The notes under the pieces are model-generated. The model searched no databases. It had not been told where the DNA came from and saw nothing but the letters and a program-made list of their open reading frames with translations. 64,000 bases of DNA from assembly GCA_002077065.1 (NCBI GenBank), contig NAJO01000003.1, positions 496,001 to 560,000 on the forward strand, given 5' to 3'. Position 1 is the stretch's first letter; each line of letters begins with the position of its first letter. Below, in pieces: positions 55,789-64,000 of this stretch. Both the position numbers and the translations under genes were made by a program. Source of the stretch: Cryoendolithus antarcticus. Lineage: Eukaryota > Ascomycota > Dothideomycetes > Cladosporiales > Cladosporiaceae.

Positions 55789-56216
55789 GTGGTGCGGCAG
55801 GCCAGCTTGGAATGTAGCGCGGCGTGTGCTATACGGCTATGTGCTGCCTGTTGCGGAGGTCAAACTTCGGAGCTCGTTGCGGTGGCAGGTGACATATCTT
55901 GTACATGTGCGATGTACATCAGATGATCAAGCTTGGTCGTTTGATCATGACTTGCTGCGTAACGCGAGATCAAGGCATATGACTCTTCCCCTAACACGAA
56001 TCGCTTCAGCAGCTCTAGTCGGTATCGTGCTGCCTCTGTCGTACCAGCCATCGCTTCAGCTTCCATGGACGAGCTCCCCAGCTTCACTTGTTCGCAGGGT
56101 CTAACGGCTCGGTAGCACGAGCCCGAGAGTCTCCATGCACGATTAGGTCAGCACATCAGCCATGACATCTAGACTCCAGATGGCGATTCGATAATCTTGT
56201 CATCTGTATTTCTTCA
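55789..56216. promoter_or_regulatory. Divergent promoter between the BTB gene and COX15
   Basis: 428 bases between outward-facing ATGs. No specific site is recognised. Confidence 0.5.
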
Positions 56217-57737
56217 ATGGCTCTGTCACCTATCAGGGCGCGTCTAGCCCTCAGGGCGAATCGACTCGTCGACAATGGCTTCATCTGTCGTCGCTGCCTG
56301 CATCAGCAAACAGTGCCATCTCCCGCCGCCCGCCAGACACCTTACCTAGATGCCTTCCGAAAGCCAGGCCACTATCGCATTCCGCCCTCAGCGCGTTACA
56401 CATCTTCCTCAGCTTTGCCATCAGCATCGCCTCTGGGTGCCTTGAGTAGCTCCTTTGGTGATGCTTCCTCCGCCCTCGCCAGCCGAGCAGCCAACACCAC
56501 GAGAACATCTTCCTTCCCCACAACCTCTAGCAAGTCCGCCGCCTATTGGCTCCTTGCCTCCGCCGCGTCGGTCTTTGGCATAGTCGTTCTCGGTGGCCTT
56601 ACGCGTCTGACCGAGTCAGGCCTCTCCATAGTCGAATGGCGACCGGTAACGGGCTCCTTTCCGCCCTTGAACGATGAGGACTGGGAGCGAGAGTTCTCGT
56701 TGTACAAACTTTCGCCCGAGTTCAAGATGCTGAACTCCCGCATGGGTCTCGAAGAATACAAGCAGATCTACTGGATGGAATGGGGACACCGACTGTGGGG
56801 CCGAGTAGTAGGCATCACCTTCCTCCTACCAACAGCCTACTTCATTGCACGGAGGAAAGTCAGCGCACCCATGGCTGCCAGACTAGTAGGAATCTGCGGC
56901 TTGATCGGCTTTCAAGGCTTTCTCGGCTGGTGGATGGTCAAGTCCGGCCTGAAAGACGATCTCTTCGCGCCTGGCTCCCACCCCCGCGTCTCCCAATATC
57001 GCCTCGCAGCCCATCTCGGCACAGCATTCGCAGCCTACCTAGCCATGCTCTGGAATGGTCTCGCGATTCTGCGCCAACACAGACTCCTCGCAAATCCCAC
57101 AGCCTCGCTAGCACAGCTCTCCCACCTCTCTTCCCCAGCTCTAAAATCATTTCGCATCGCCACCGCGGTGTTGTTCGGACTGACCTACTGCACCGCCATC
57201 TCCGGCGCCCTAGTAGCAGGTCTCGACGCCGGTCTAGTCTACAACGACTTCCCCTGGATGGGCCAACCGCGCTTCATCCCACCGAAAAGCGAGCTTCTCT
57301 CGACTTGGTACTCCCACACACCCTCCCCGCATCCAGATCTGATCTGGCGAAACATGCTCGAGAACCCCGCTTTCGTGCAGCTAGACCACCGGATCCTCGC
57401 CACCACGACATTCATCTCCATCATGGGGTTATGGGCTTACAGTCGCCGCTTGACGTTGCCCAGGCCGGTCCAGAAGGGCGTGGCGGGTGTTGTCGGTTAT
57501 GTCAGCCTGCAAGTCATTATGGGGATTACGACGCTGTGGTATCTTGTGCCTACGCCACTAGCGGCAGCGCATCAGGCTGGTGCGTTGGCGCTGTTGAGTG
57601 GTGTCTTGGTGCTGGGGAGTCGGGTGAGGGTTAGTAAGAGGACGATAAGGCTTGTGCAGGACGCTGCCAGTAAGGCTGGACAGGTCGGCAAGAGAGGGCC
57701 GGAGGCCATGATGAAGGCGAGGATGACTGGGGTGTAG
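56217..57737 (+). CDS. COX15: Heme A synthase Cox15
   Basis: One exon, 506 residues. An Arg-rich presequence (MALSPIRARLALRANRL) and a Ser/Ala-rich stretch precede about eight membrane helices starting near residue 105. Family motifs: GGLTRLTESGLSIVEWRPVTG, EFKMLNSRMGLEEYKQIYWMEWGHRLWGR (with a heme-ligand His), RVSQYRLAAHLGTAF, and QLDHRILATT and PLAAAHQAGAL with the later histidines. Cox15 hydroxylates heme O to heme A in the inner mitochondrial membrane, working with ferredoxin Yah1 and Arh1, and supplies cytochrome c oxidase. Length is typical of fungal Cox15. The strong antisense frame over this gene is a shadow. Confidence 0.95.
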   Translation: MALSPIRARLALRANRLVDNGFICRRCLHQQTVPSPAARQTPYLDAFRKPGHYRIPPSARYTSSSALPSASPLGALSSSFGDASSALASRAANTTRTSSFPTTSSKSAAYWLLASAASVFGIVVLGGLTRLTESGLSIVEWRPVTGSFPPLNDEDWEREFSLYKLSPEFKMLNSRMGLEEYKQIYWMEWGHRLWGRVVGITFLLPTAYFIARRKVSAPMAARLVGICGLIGFQGFLGWWMVKSGLKDDLFAPGSHPRVSQYRLAAHLGTAFAAYLAMLWNGLAILRQHRLLANPTASLAQLSHLSSPALKSFRIATAVLFGLTYCTAISGALVAGLDAGLVYNDFPWMGQPRFIPPKSELLSTWYSHTPSPHPDLIWRNMLENPAFVQLDHRILATTTFISIMGLWAYSRRLTLPRPVQKGVAGVVGYVSLQVIMGITTLWYLVPTPLAAAHQAGALALLSGVLVLGSRVRVSKRTIRLVQDAASKAGQVGKRGPEAMMKARMTGV

Positions 57738-58256
57738 CAAAGTACGATGGTGTCGTAGAACCTCGACGGCGTTTGTATTGTATATGTACATATCACCATA
57801 GAAGACCCTCTGGTCATGTCGCCTCTTCCCTGCTCACATGTACTCTCCTTATGGGCCCCTGGACAACATGTCATCGCCTACCTATATCATTGATGATCTC
57901 ACACAAGCTCTACGGCTGTCCAAAGCTGAGGACACTGAGGAAACAAGTCGTGCATGTGGAATCCTTCTGCAAGATATGTAGCAGCTCAACACGGGGTGTG
58001 CTAGCTTACTGCCGTAGCACGCAGCCCGGCGTTGTCTATAATACACGTAAAGGTCGCAGGCTTTGCGCCAGCCCGTCCCTAGGTCTCGCCCTCGTCTTTG
58101 GCACACTCGTGGTGCGACTCACATCTCCACCTGCAACGAACGCGATGTTCCAAAGATCGTCCGCACCCTGCCGCCAGTGTGCTCATCTCAAGTCCACCAC
58201 ACTCTCACACCACTTACCCCCAAAATTTCCACTCCCTCATCAACCCGGCGACGCCT
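57738..58256. other. Convergent 3' spacer between COX15 and the RING gene
   Basis: About 520 bases with no supported gene. Pyrimidine-rich on the plus strand near 58195-58256. Nothing else recognised. Confidence 0.4.
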
Positions 58257-61200
58257 CTAACTCCACCGTCCTGCCTCCCTCTCCCTCTCGCCATCCCCAA
58301 CAGCAATCTCATCCTCATACCTCGCCTTGATAGTCCTCCCCTTCTTCTTCCCACCTCCACCGCCCTCTTCCTCCCTCTCCCGCTTACCCAAACTAGTGCT
58401 CTGACGCCGCTGCTGCTCCTTAAGCGCGCGCTCCGCCTTGTGACGCTCGCGCTCCTCGGCATAAGGATCCGAAGACGTAGCGGCCTTGGCGATAGGCTTC
58501 TCGGACGTGCTGTTATGGCGCCCACTACGTGATGGAGGCGGCATGCCACGAGGGTTGATCTTGTTCGAATGCGAGCCCTTGATCTTGAAGCCGATGTCGT
58601 CGCTGCACGGCTGCTCGGAGACCGAAGGACGAGATGAGCGATCACGGTCGCGCTCGCGACTGGGGTGGCGGGAGTGCTTTGATGAGCGATCTTTGTCTTT
58701 GCGATCGTCCTCTTCGCGGCGGGAGCTATGGCGCGTATTCTTGTCTTTATCGCGGGCGTGCTCATCGCCATCGTCACGGGAGCGATGGCTCTTGGACTTT
58801 CGACGGCTGCTGCTATCGTCTTCCTCTTCATCGCGGTAGCTGGACTTGCGCTTGTCGCGGCTACGCTCGTGGCGGGAACGCTTCTCATCCTCGCGGTGAC
58901 GGTGACGGCGCGATGAGGACTTATCTACAGGTGACGCAGATCTCGAGCGTGCTTTGCCGTTACTCTGTCCGCCGTCACGCTCCTCACGGTCCCTCTCCTT
59001 GCGCTTCCTGCGCTCACGCTCCTTGCGACGCTCGTATGTGGCATCTGACTCATACTCGTCCTCCTCGTATCTATGTCTCCTGCTCTTGTGCTTTGACCGT
59101 GATCGTGAGCGTGAGTCGTCTCTGCCGCGATCATCTTTATGACCGCCATTTTCCGCACTTCTGCCACGCACAGCGCTCGGTCCGGTAGGGACTTGACTGT
59201 CGCGCCCACTCGGCTGCACAGGCGGCTGACTGGGCTGCGGGCGTGAGAAGCGACCATTATTGGGCAGACCTTGACGCATGGCTTTGGGACCCGTCGGCGC
59301 GTTGATGGGTGGAGTGATCGCTCGTACCGGTGGTGGCTGCTTGAGGCGGTTCTGTTGCTGATGGCTGTCGAAGCTCGGGATAGCGTGCAGTTCATGTGTG
59401 CCATTTGGCTGCTGCTGGTCATTCTGGGTTGGCTCGAGCTTGGTGACAGGCTCTTGAGTGACTCCGTCGTCGTGCGACGGGCCTACGGAAATATCTTGGG
59501 CGGTGTCAGCGACATGCTCGAGCGTCCAAGTGTGATCGTTTCCCGAGTGTGGATTACTGTGCATCGTGACAGGAAAGGACTCACCATGTCCGTCCTGCTC
59601 TGCATTTGGCTCGGCTACATCTGCATCACGATCGCCTGTTGTTGTCTCGTCATTACCGTTCACTGCGTTAGTAATGTCGTTACCTGCCCTGTCAGTATCA
59701 TCCATGTCGCTCGGTCTGCGTGGTGGCACAACATTGTCGACAGTGGCCTCATCGGCGGACTTCATGGACTCATAGACCGGAGAGCCACGTCGTGCACCAG
59801 GCTCAGCGGATCCGTCTTCGATAGACTGGGTAGGCACATCCTGCTGCTGCGACCCGTTGTGAAACTCATTCTGCGGGCCCGTTTGCTGGAAGCCGTTCTG
59901 CTGCTGCTGCTGTTGGAACCGACTCTGGCCGGGTCCAAACTGATTGAAAGCATTGCCACCGCCACGCCCGCCTCGACCACCATCGAAGCCATACCCACCA
60001 CGACCACGGAAGCCACGGCCATACGGACGATTAAAGCCACGGGCATTATTGAAAGGCATCTGCTGCTGCTGTTGGTTGTAGTTCATCCCGAATCGGTTAT
60101 ATCCACCAGCGGCATTGCCGAACCCATTCGGGCCACCCATTTGGTTAGGCATTCCTCCATAAGCACCTCCCATCATTGATGCCATCATGTTGCTCATGTC
60201 ACCCATACCTCCGAATTGAGCCATCTGGTTCATCATCATAGTCGGGTCCATCATGTTCATGCCTGGCATGCCTGGGAAGGGGGTTACTGGGTGGTGCTGG
60301 CGATTTCGTTTCTTATTATGCTTACCCATCATGTTTGGCATACCGCCCATGCCAAAGTTGGGCATACCCATGCCTTGCATTGCCATCATCGGGTTGTAGC
60401 CGCCCATGGTGTTGAAGTCCATGCCGCCAAAGCCTTGTTGGGCTTGGTTGAAGTTGTTGAAGTTGCCTTGAGCATTGCCGTTGGGGAGGGTCGTAGTCTG
60501 GTCCTCCTGCTTTTGTGCGTCCTCCTGCTTCTCCTCGACTTGGCTCTTCGCCTGCATCTCGTATTCCGGGCGCTCCGTGATGATCTCGATGTCGCTCTTG
60601 TCGTCTGCCATGTCATCTTCGAGCTCCTCATTGTCGGCCTCTCTGTCGTTGATGTGATCGCCATCATTCTAGGAGGGATTGGTCAGTCAAGTGTGGATAC
60701 AAGTAGGGTGTGCGGTCACGCTTACGAGTGTATTTGGGTCTACCATAGCCGCATCTTCCGTTCCCTCGACGACTGATGCCGCAATTGCCGGCATACCCTC
60801 ATCATCGTTCTCCGCGATAGGGTTTTCGTTCATGATCTCGATCGATGTTTCTGGCGGCGTCGGTAGAGCTTGCTCTTCGAGGACGGGTGCAGCTTCTGGC
60901 GTAGGCTCCTTCGGAGGCGGCGGCGCTGCAGCTGCGGCCGCCGCCGCACGCCTCTTCATCTCCGTTTTGAGATGAGCTTTGATAGTCATTCGCAGACTCC
61001 TCATAGGAGTGCAGGCATCCGCAGACACCGGGCTGTGCTCGCATATGGGGCATTGCTCCGTAAGCTTTGCTTGACCTACGGAATGTCAGCATCTTGGACT
61101 TGCGGATGGAAGGCTGGTGTTGCTCACAGTTGGCACATATCGATGTCTCGCAGCATGGCAGTTTCACTGCGTTCACCGCGAGCGTATCACACATGCCGCA

Positions 61201-61335
61201 TCGTAGTTTCGCGGGAATCTCTTGGGGCTTCAGCTCTCTGCATCACTTGTCAGTAGCTGCGTCAGACCTCTATAGTACTCCCGATGTCGCGACTCACTTG
61301 GCGAAAGCTGTCTCTTCCTCCGTCAAGGTGGCCAT
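58257..61335 (-). CDS. RING-finger protein with M/G/N/Q-rich body and RS/RD-rich tail
   Basis: Exons 61335-61298, 61237-61128, 61075-60726 and 60668-58257 (introns 60, 52 and 57 bases) give about 969 residues. Splicing assembles an N-terminal RING-like finger: AKLRCGMCDTLAVNAVKLPCCETSICANC, then QAKLTEQCPICEHSPVSAD; the downstream frame alone (from 60611) would miss it. An Ala/Pro-rich linker follows, then a long low-complexity region rich in Met, Gly, Asn and Gln with RGRGG-type repeats, and a C-terminal third packed with Arg/Ser/Asp/Glu dipeptides like splicing or 3'-end processing factors. The finger resembles that of fungal RBBP6/Mpe1-related RING proteins, but no DWNN domain or zinc knuckle is present. 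A nuclear RNA-linked ubiquitin ligase is a reasonable inference. Confidence 0.75.
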
Positions 61336-61927
61336 AATCGCGCGAGGTGTAGGCGGAGATGAGTTGAAGTGAGGTAAAGCAGTTTCTCTACAACCGCTGG
61401 GATGTAAGGCTATTCTCAAATGTGTCGGTCCATCAGGAAATGGTGATACCGCAGGGCCTGCTTTCGGCAAGGATGGAAGAGATGAAAGGTAAAGGGTGGG
61501 TTGAGTCCATGTAGGTACTGTAGCAGTGCAGTCGTTGTCGCGTGTCGGCAAACTGAATGGAAATGGGCGACGGAGCTCGGAGCAAAGTACCGACATCTTA
61601 GCGGCGGGTGCGGCACGAACCCTACCTTATCTTGGGGCCCAGCGGCGAATGCTAACTCTACAGTATTGCCTGACCCAGCTGACCGACTCTACAATAGCCA
61701 CTGTAAGTACTGTTACTGCGTAAGGAGGATCGCTGTCTACGATAGTCTCTCGGATCGGACGCACTAACCAGCTGCACCGGAACCGCTACAGTGCGCTACA
61801 CATCGGCTTCTGAGCGCGGATCGCTCTCAATGGCAGAAGTCCACTGATTAGAGGCGGTGATTATCATTTCATACACCACCACCAAGCTTTCATTATCGAA
61901 AAATCGATCTTGCTCCCACGAGGGACT
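61336..61927. promoter_or_regulatory. Divergent spacer between the RING gene and the hydrolase
   Basis: 592 bases between outward-facing ATGs. Small frames only; no specific element recognised. Confidence 0.45.
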
Positions 61928-63170
61928 ATGATTCTCGATCAAATAGCATGGTCAGACTGCATCGTCTTTCTCTTGTGTCTCGTTCCCCAGTTGCCACTCA
62001 GAGTCGGATTGTTCAAGACTATCAATTGTGGTCTCACCGCATTGCCATTCCTACGTAGGTTGATGAACTACCAGAAATATCACTCATCCAATCCATCATT
62101 GACACTCACCAGTCCTCCGACTGCCCTACCAACTCGTGCGTGAACGCTACTTCACCCGCCATGACCAAAAGAGCCCCTTCGTCCGCGAAGCAACCCTCTT
62201 CCAGGACCTCGTAATCCGCTGCGTCCGCTACGCCTTCGCCCGCATTCCCGCCTCGATAGGCAAAGTCTTCTTCTCGAAACCCGTCGCCCTTCCCTTCTTC
62301 TACTTCCGCCTCCTCCGCAATGGCGACCTACGATGTCCAACGCACTGGCGCGAGATCCACCGGGAAGGCTTCACGGGAATCTACATGATCCACGACGAGA
62401 CTGCACGCCCCGATATTGTGGTCTACTACTGTCATGGCGGCGGGTTCAGCATGGGAAGTGCTTACTTCTACATGGAGTTCTGCATGGCTTGGCTGGATCT
62501 ACTAAAGGCAGCAGGTTACGAGAATCCGGCGCTTTTCGCGCTGGAGTATACGCTTGTACCTGAGGCTACTTATCCGACGCAAGTTCAGGAAGCATTGGCT
62601 GGCTATAAATGGCTGCTCACCCTTGCGCCTTCACCCGAGCGCATCGTTCTTGCGGGCGACTCAGCAGGCGCAACATTGATCCTGTCACTACTGCTTTGTC
62701 TATCGAACTATACTTCGCTTCGCAATAAGATGCCAGGTCTTGCAATGCCAATATCGCCGTGGACTGCGATCATTTCGTCCAAGAACCGCAACACGCCCTC
62801 AGACTATCTGGACGCGGATAGCTTGCGCCTCTACGGCCAGCAATATATCGGCACGAATGCCTCTGCCGACGATGCAATGGTCTCGCCTGGTAAATGTCAG
62901 GACTTATCTTGGTGGCGAAGGGCATCTCCAACGCAAGGCTGGTACTTCATCTACGGTGCGGAAGAAGTCTTTGCGCCAGAAGCGAGAGATCTCGTAGCAT
63001 TGCTCAACAAAAGTGGGGGTAAAGTCGAGTCTTACGAAGAGAAGGGGTGGATCCACGCATGGCCGGTCGTCAAGCTGTTTCTATGCAAGAGCAGAGTGGA
63101 AAGAGTAAGTGGACTGCAGAAGATGGTAGACGTCGTTGTTGCGAGACTGCCTCCCAAGAAGATAGACTAA
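61928..63170 (+). CDS. Alpha/beta hydrolase, HSL-type esterase/lipase
   Basis: Exons 61928-62054 and 62113-63170 (intron 58 bases, GTAGGT..CACCAG) give about 394 residues. The first exon encodes a hydrophobic N-terminal helix (SDCIVFLLCLVPQLPLR), likely a membrane anchor, and the splice makes LRLPYQLVRERYFTRHDQ. The oxyanion-hole motif YYCHGGGFSMGS (about 149) and nucleophile elbow LAGDSAGAT (about 224) define the hormone-sensitive-lipase branch; the acid is probably in IYGAEEVFAPEAR and the His in GWIHAWPV. Fungal relatives act on steryl or other lipophilic esters; the substrate here is unknown. The stop is 14 bases from the stop of the next, convergent gene. Confidence 0.85.
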
Positions 63171-63184
63171 CACTGTACACTCAT

Positions 63185-64000
63185 CTACATGTTGCGCTTT
63201 CTCTCCTCCTCGACCATCGCGTCGATGATCTGGAATATGCCAGTGACAACTTTCATCGTGCCTTCGTCTACGGCTCCGGCGAAGCGCTGCTGCACCTTAT
63301 CAGGATGCCAGCGTACTCGTTCGACCTTCAGGAGCTGCATCTTCGTCTTGCCATCCGCGGATACTGGCATATACCGCATGAAGGCTTCGATATTCGACTT
63401 GATGGCTGGCTTGTGCAGGAGCGTAGGCCATGGTATGAGCGCGGATGCCTTTCGATTGGGCTTCGAGTATGCTCCCTCTGCGGATAGACGATCCAGTCGG
63501 CCCCGCAGCTGGTCCCAAGCATCGAGGTATACCTTCCAGGCCGCGATATAATCTTCGCACTCAGCCTTGTCCTTCTTCGAATCTGCAGCGCTGTTTTGGC
63601 CATCTGCGAAGTCGAATGTGTACTTGTAGCCATTAGCTGGCTTGCTTCCACTATCATCCCTCGCGGCATCATGTCTGCGCCAAGCCTCCCGCTCTCTGTC
63701 CCTTGCGAACTCTTTCCTCCTCCTCTCTTTCTCCTCTGCCTCCTCCTGCAGCTTCTTCGCTCGCTTATCTCGCTCGATCACCACCTCTGGATGCGCTTTC
63801 TCCCACATCTTCCGTTGCACATACGCCGCATAGCTCTCGTCGTCCATACTCTCCAACTCACCTGTCGGAGTCTGCAATGTCGGTCGACTGTAGACATGGA
63901 TCGGCTGAGAGTACACCGACTCCCAGTATTGCGCTGCTTCGTCATCGGCTAGAGCGTCGAATAGAGAGGTCTGGAAGGCGGCTGTATTTGAGGAGAGCTT
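63185..64000 (-). CDS. NFKBIL1-like protein with HPDK motif (5' end outside window)
   Basis: The frame runs from the window edge to TAG-side termination at 63185, giving the last 271 residues. A long charged helix (about KRAKKLQEEAEEKERRRKEFARDR) leads to a C-terminal domain with WPTLLHKPAIKSNIEAFM, RVRWHPDKVQQRFAG and MKVVTGIFQIIDAMVEEERKR. This ending is characteristic of NF-kappa-B inhibitor-like protein 1 relatives; the HPDK recalls J-domains. The animal protein is linked to RNA splicing and innate signalling; the fungal role is not established. No start codon is visible, and upstream exons may exist. Confidence 0.65.
   Translation of the reverse strand, partial: KLSSNTAAFQTSLFDALADDEAAQYWESVYSQPIHVYSRPTLQTPTGELESMDDESYAAYVQRKMWEKAHPEVVIERDKRAKKLQEEAEEKERRRKEFARDREREAWRRHDAARDDSGSKPANGYKYTFDFADGQNSAADSKKDKAECEDYIAAWKVYLDAWDQLRGRLDRLSAEGAYSKPNRKASALIPWPTLLHKPAIKSNIEAFMRYMPVSADGKTKMQLLKVERVRWHPDKVQQRFAGAVDEGTMKVVTGIFQIIDAMVEEERKRNM

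Noticed and set aside
56780..57634. 284-codon frame overlapping COX15 on the same strand
   Set aside because: Shadow of a highly conserved gene; Ser/Pro/Arg-biased translation without homology.
59271..60179. 302-codon plus-strand frame opposite the RING gene
   Set aside because: It is antisense to a low-complexity coding region whose own frame, splices and RING finger are consistent; its translation has no family character.
1..64000. tRNA genes, CRISPR arrays, bacterial-type operons, intact transposons
   Set aside because: Reading both strands, I found no tRNA B-box in a suitable context, no spaced direct repeats and no transposase or reverse transcriptase frames. A tRNA-scan and a repeat search would be decisive.

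Overview
The window is nuclear DNA of a filamentous ascomycete. Genes are compact and alternate between strands, introns are mostly 49-66 bases with GT..AG ends and clear branch sites, and the gene set is typical of Pezizomycotina (eRF3 with a Q/Y-rich N-domain, NPC1/Ncr1, Cox15, Fmp52, GH16 and GH64 glucanases, Ppc89-like spindle pole protein). Lineage-specific MYND and RBR zinc-finger families suggest Dothideomycetes, perhaps a Mycosphaerella relative; that placement is inference. I see no tRNA, rRNA, CRISPR array or intact transposon.

Left part (1-15.4 kb) is dense housekeeping: the end of an Slm1/2-type PH protein (+), a Cep57/Ppc89-like spindle pole protein (-), NPC1 (+), long-form 3-phosphoglycerate dehydrogenase (-), a LAMTOR2/Ego3-like roadblock protein (-), DPH2 (+) and a GH64 beta-1,3-glucanase (-). 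From 15.4 to 20.6 kb it thins to two DUF3237 paralogues separated by about 2.2 kb of relic-like sequence. Next come ALKBH1 (-), an unrecognised nuclear-looking protein (+), eRF3/Sup35 (-) and an AZUL-HECT ubiquitin ligase (+).

From 29.7 to 39.9 kb lies an accessory block. It holds four tandem MYND-family units (about 30.1-34.9 kb), all with disabling changes, a small intact mitochondrial-type gene (35.4 kb), then three RBR/RING genes on the minus strand: one frameshifted, one a fragment, one intact.

The right part (39.9-64 kb) is dense again: BFR2/AATF (-), FMP52 (+), UFD4/TRIP12-type HECT (-), a GPI-anchored GH16 glucanase (+), a BTB protein (-), COX15 (+), a RING protein with a low-complexity body and RS/RD-rich tail (-), an alpha/beta hydrolase (+) and the 3' part of an NFKBIL1-like gene (-).

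The genes do not form one pathway. A recurring theme is ubiquitin ligation: two HECTs, one intact and two broken RBRs, a RING protein and a BTB candidate adaptor lie between 27 and 61 kb. Gene models below were spliced by hand from reading frame, family conservation and splice signals. Upstream TTG/GTG in-frame extensions were ignored in favour of ATG starts.
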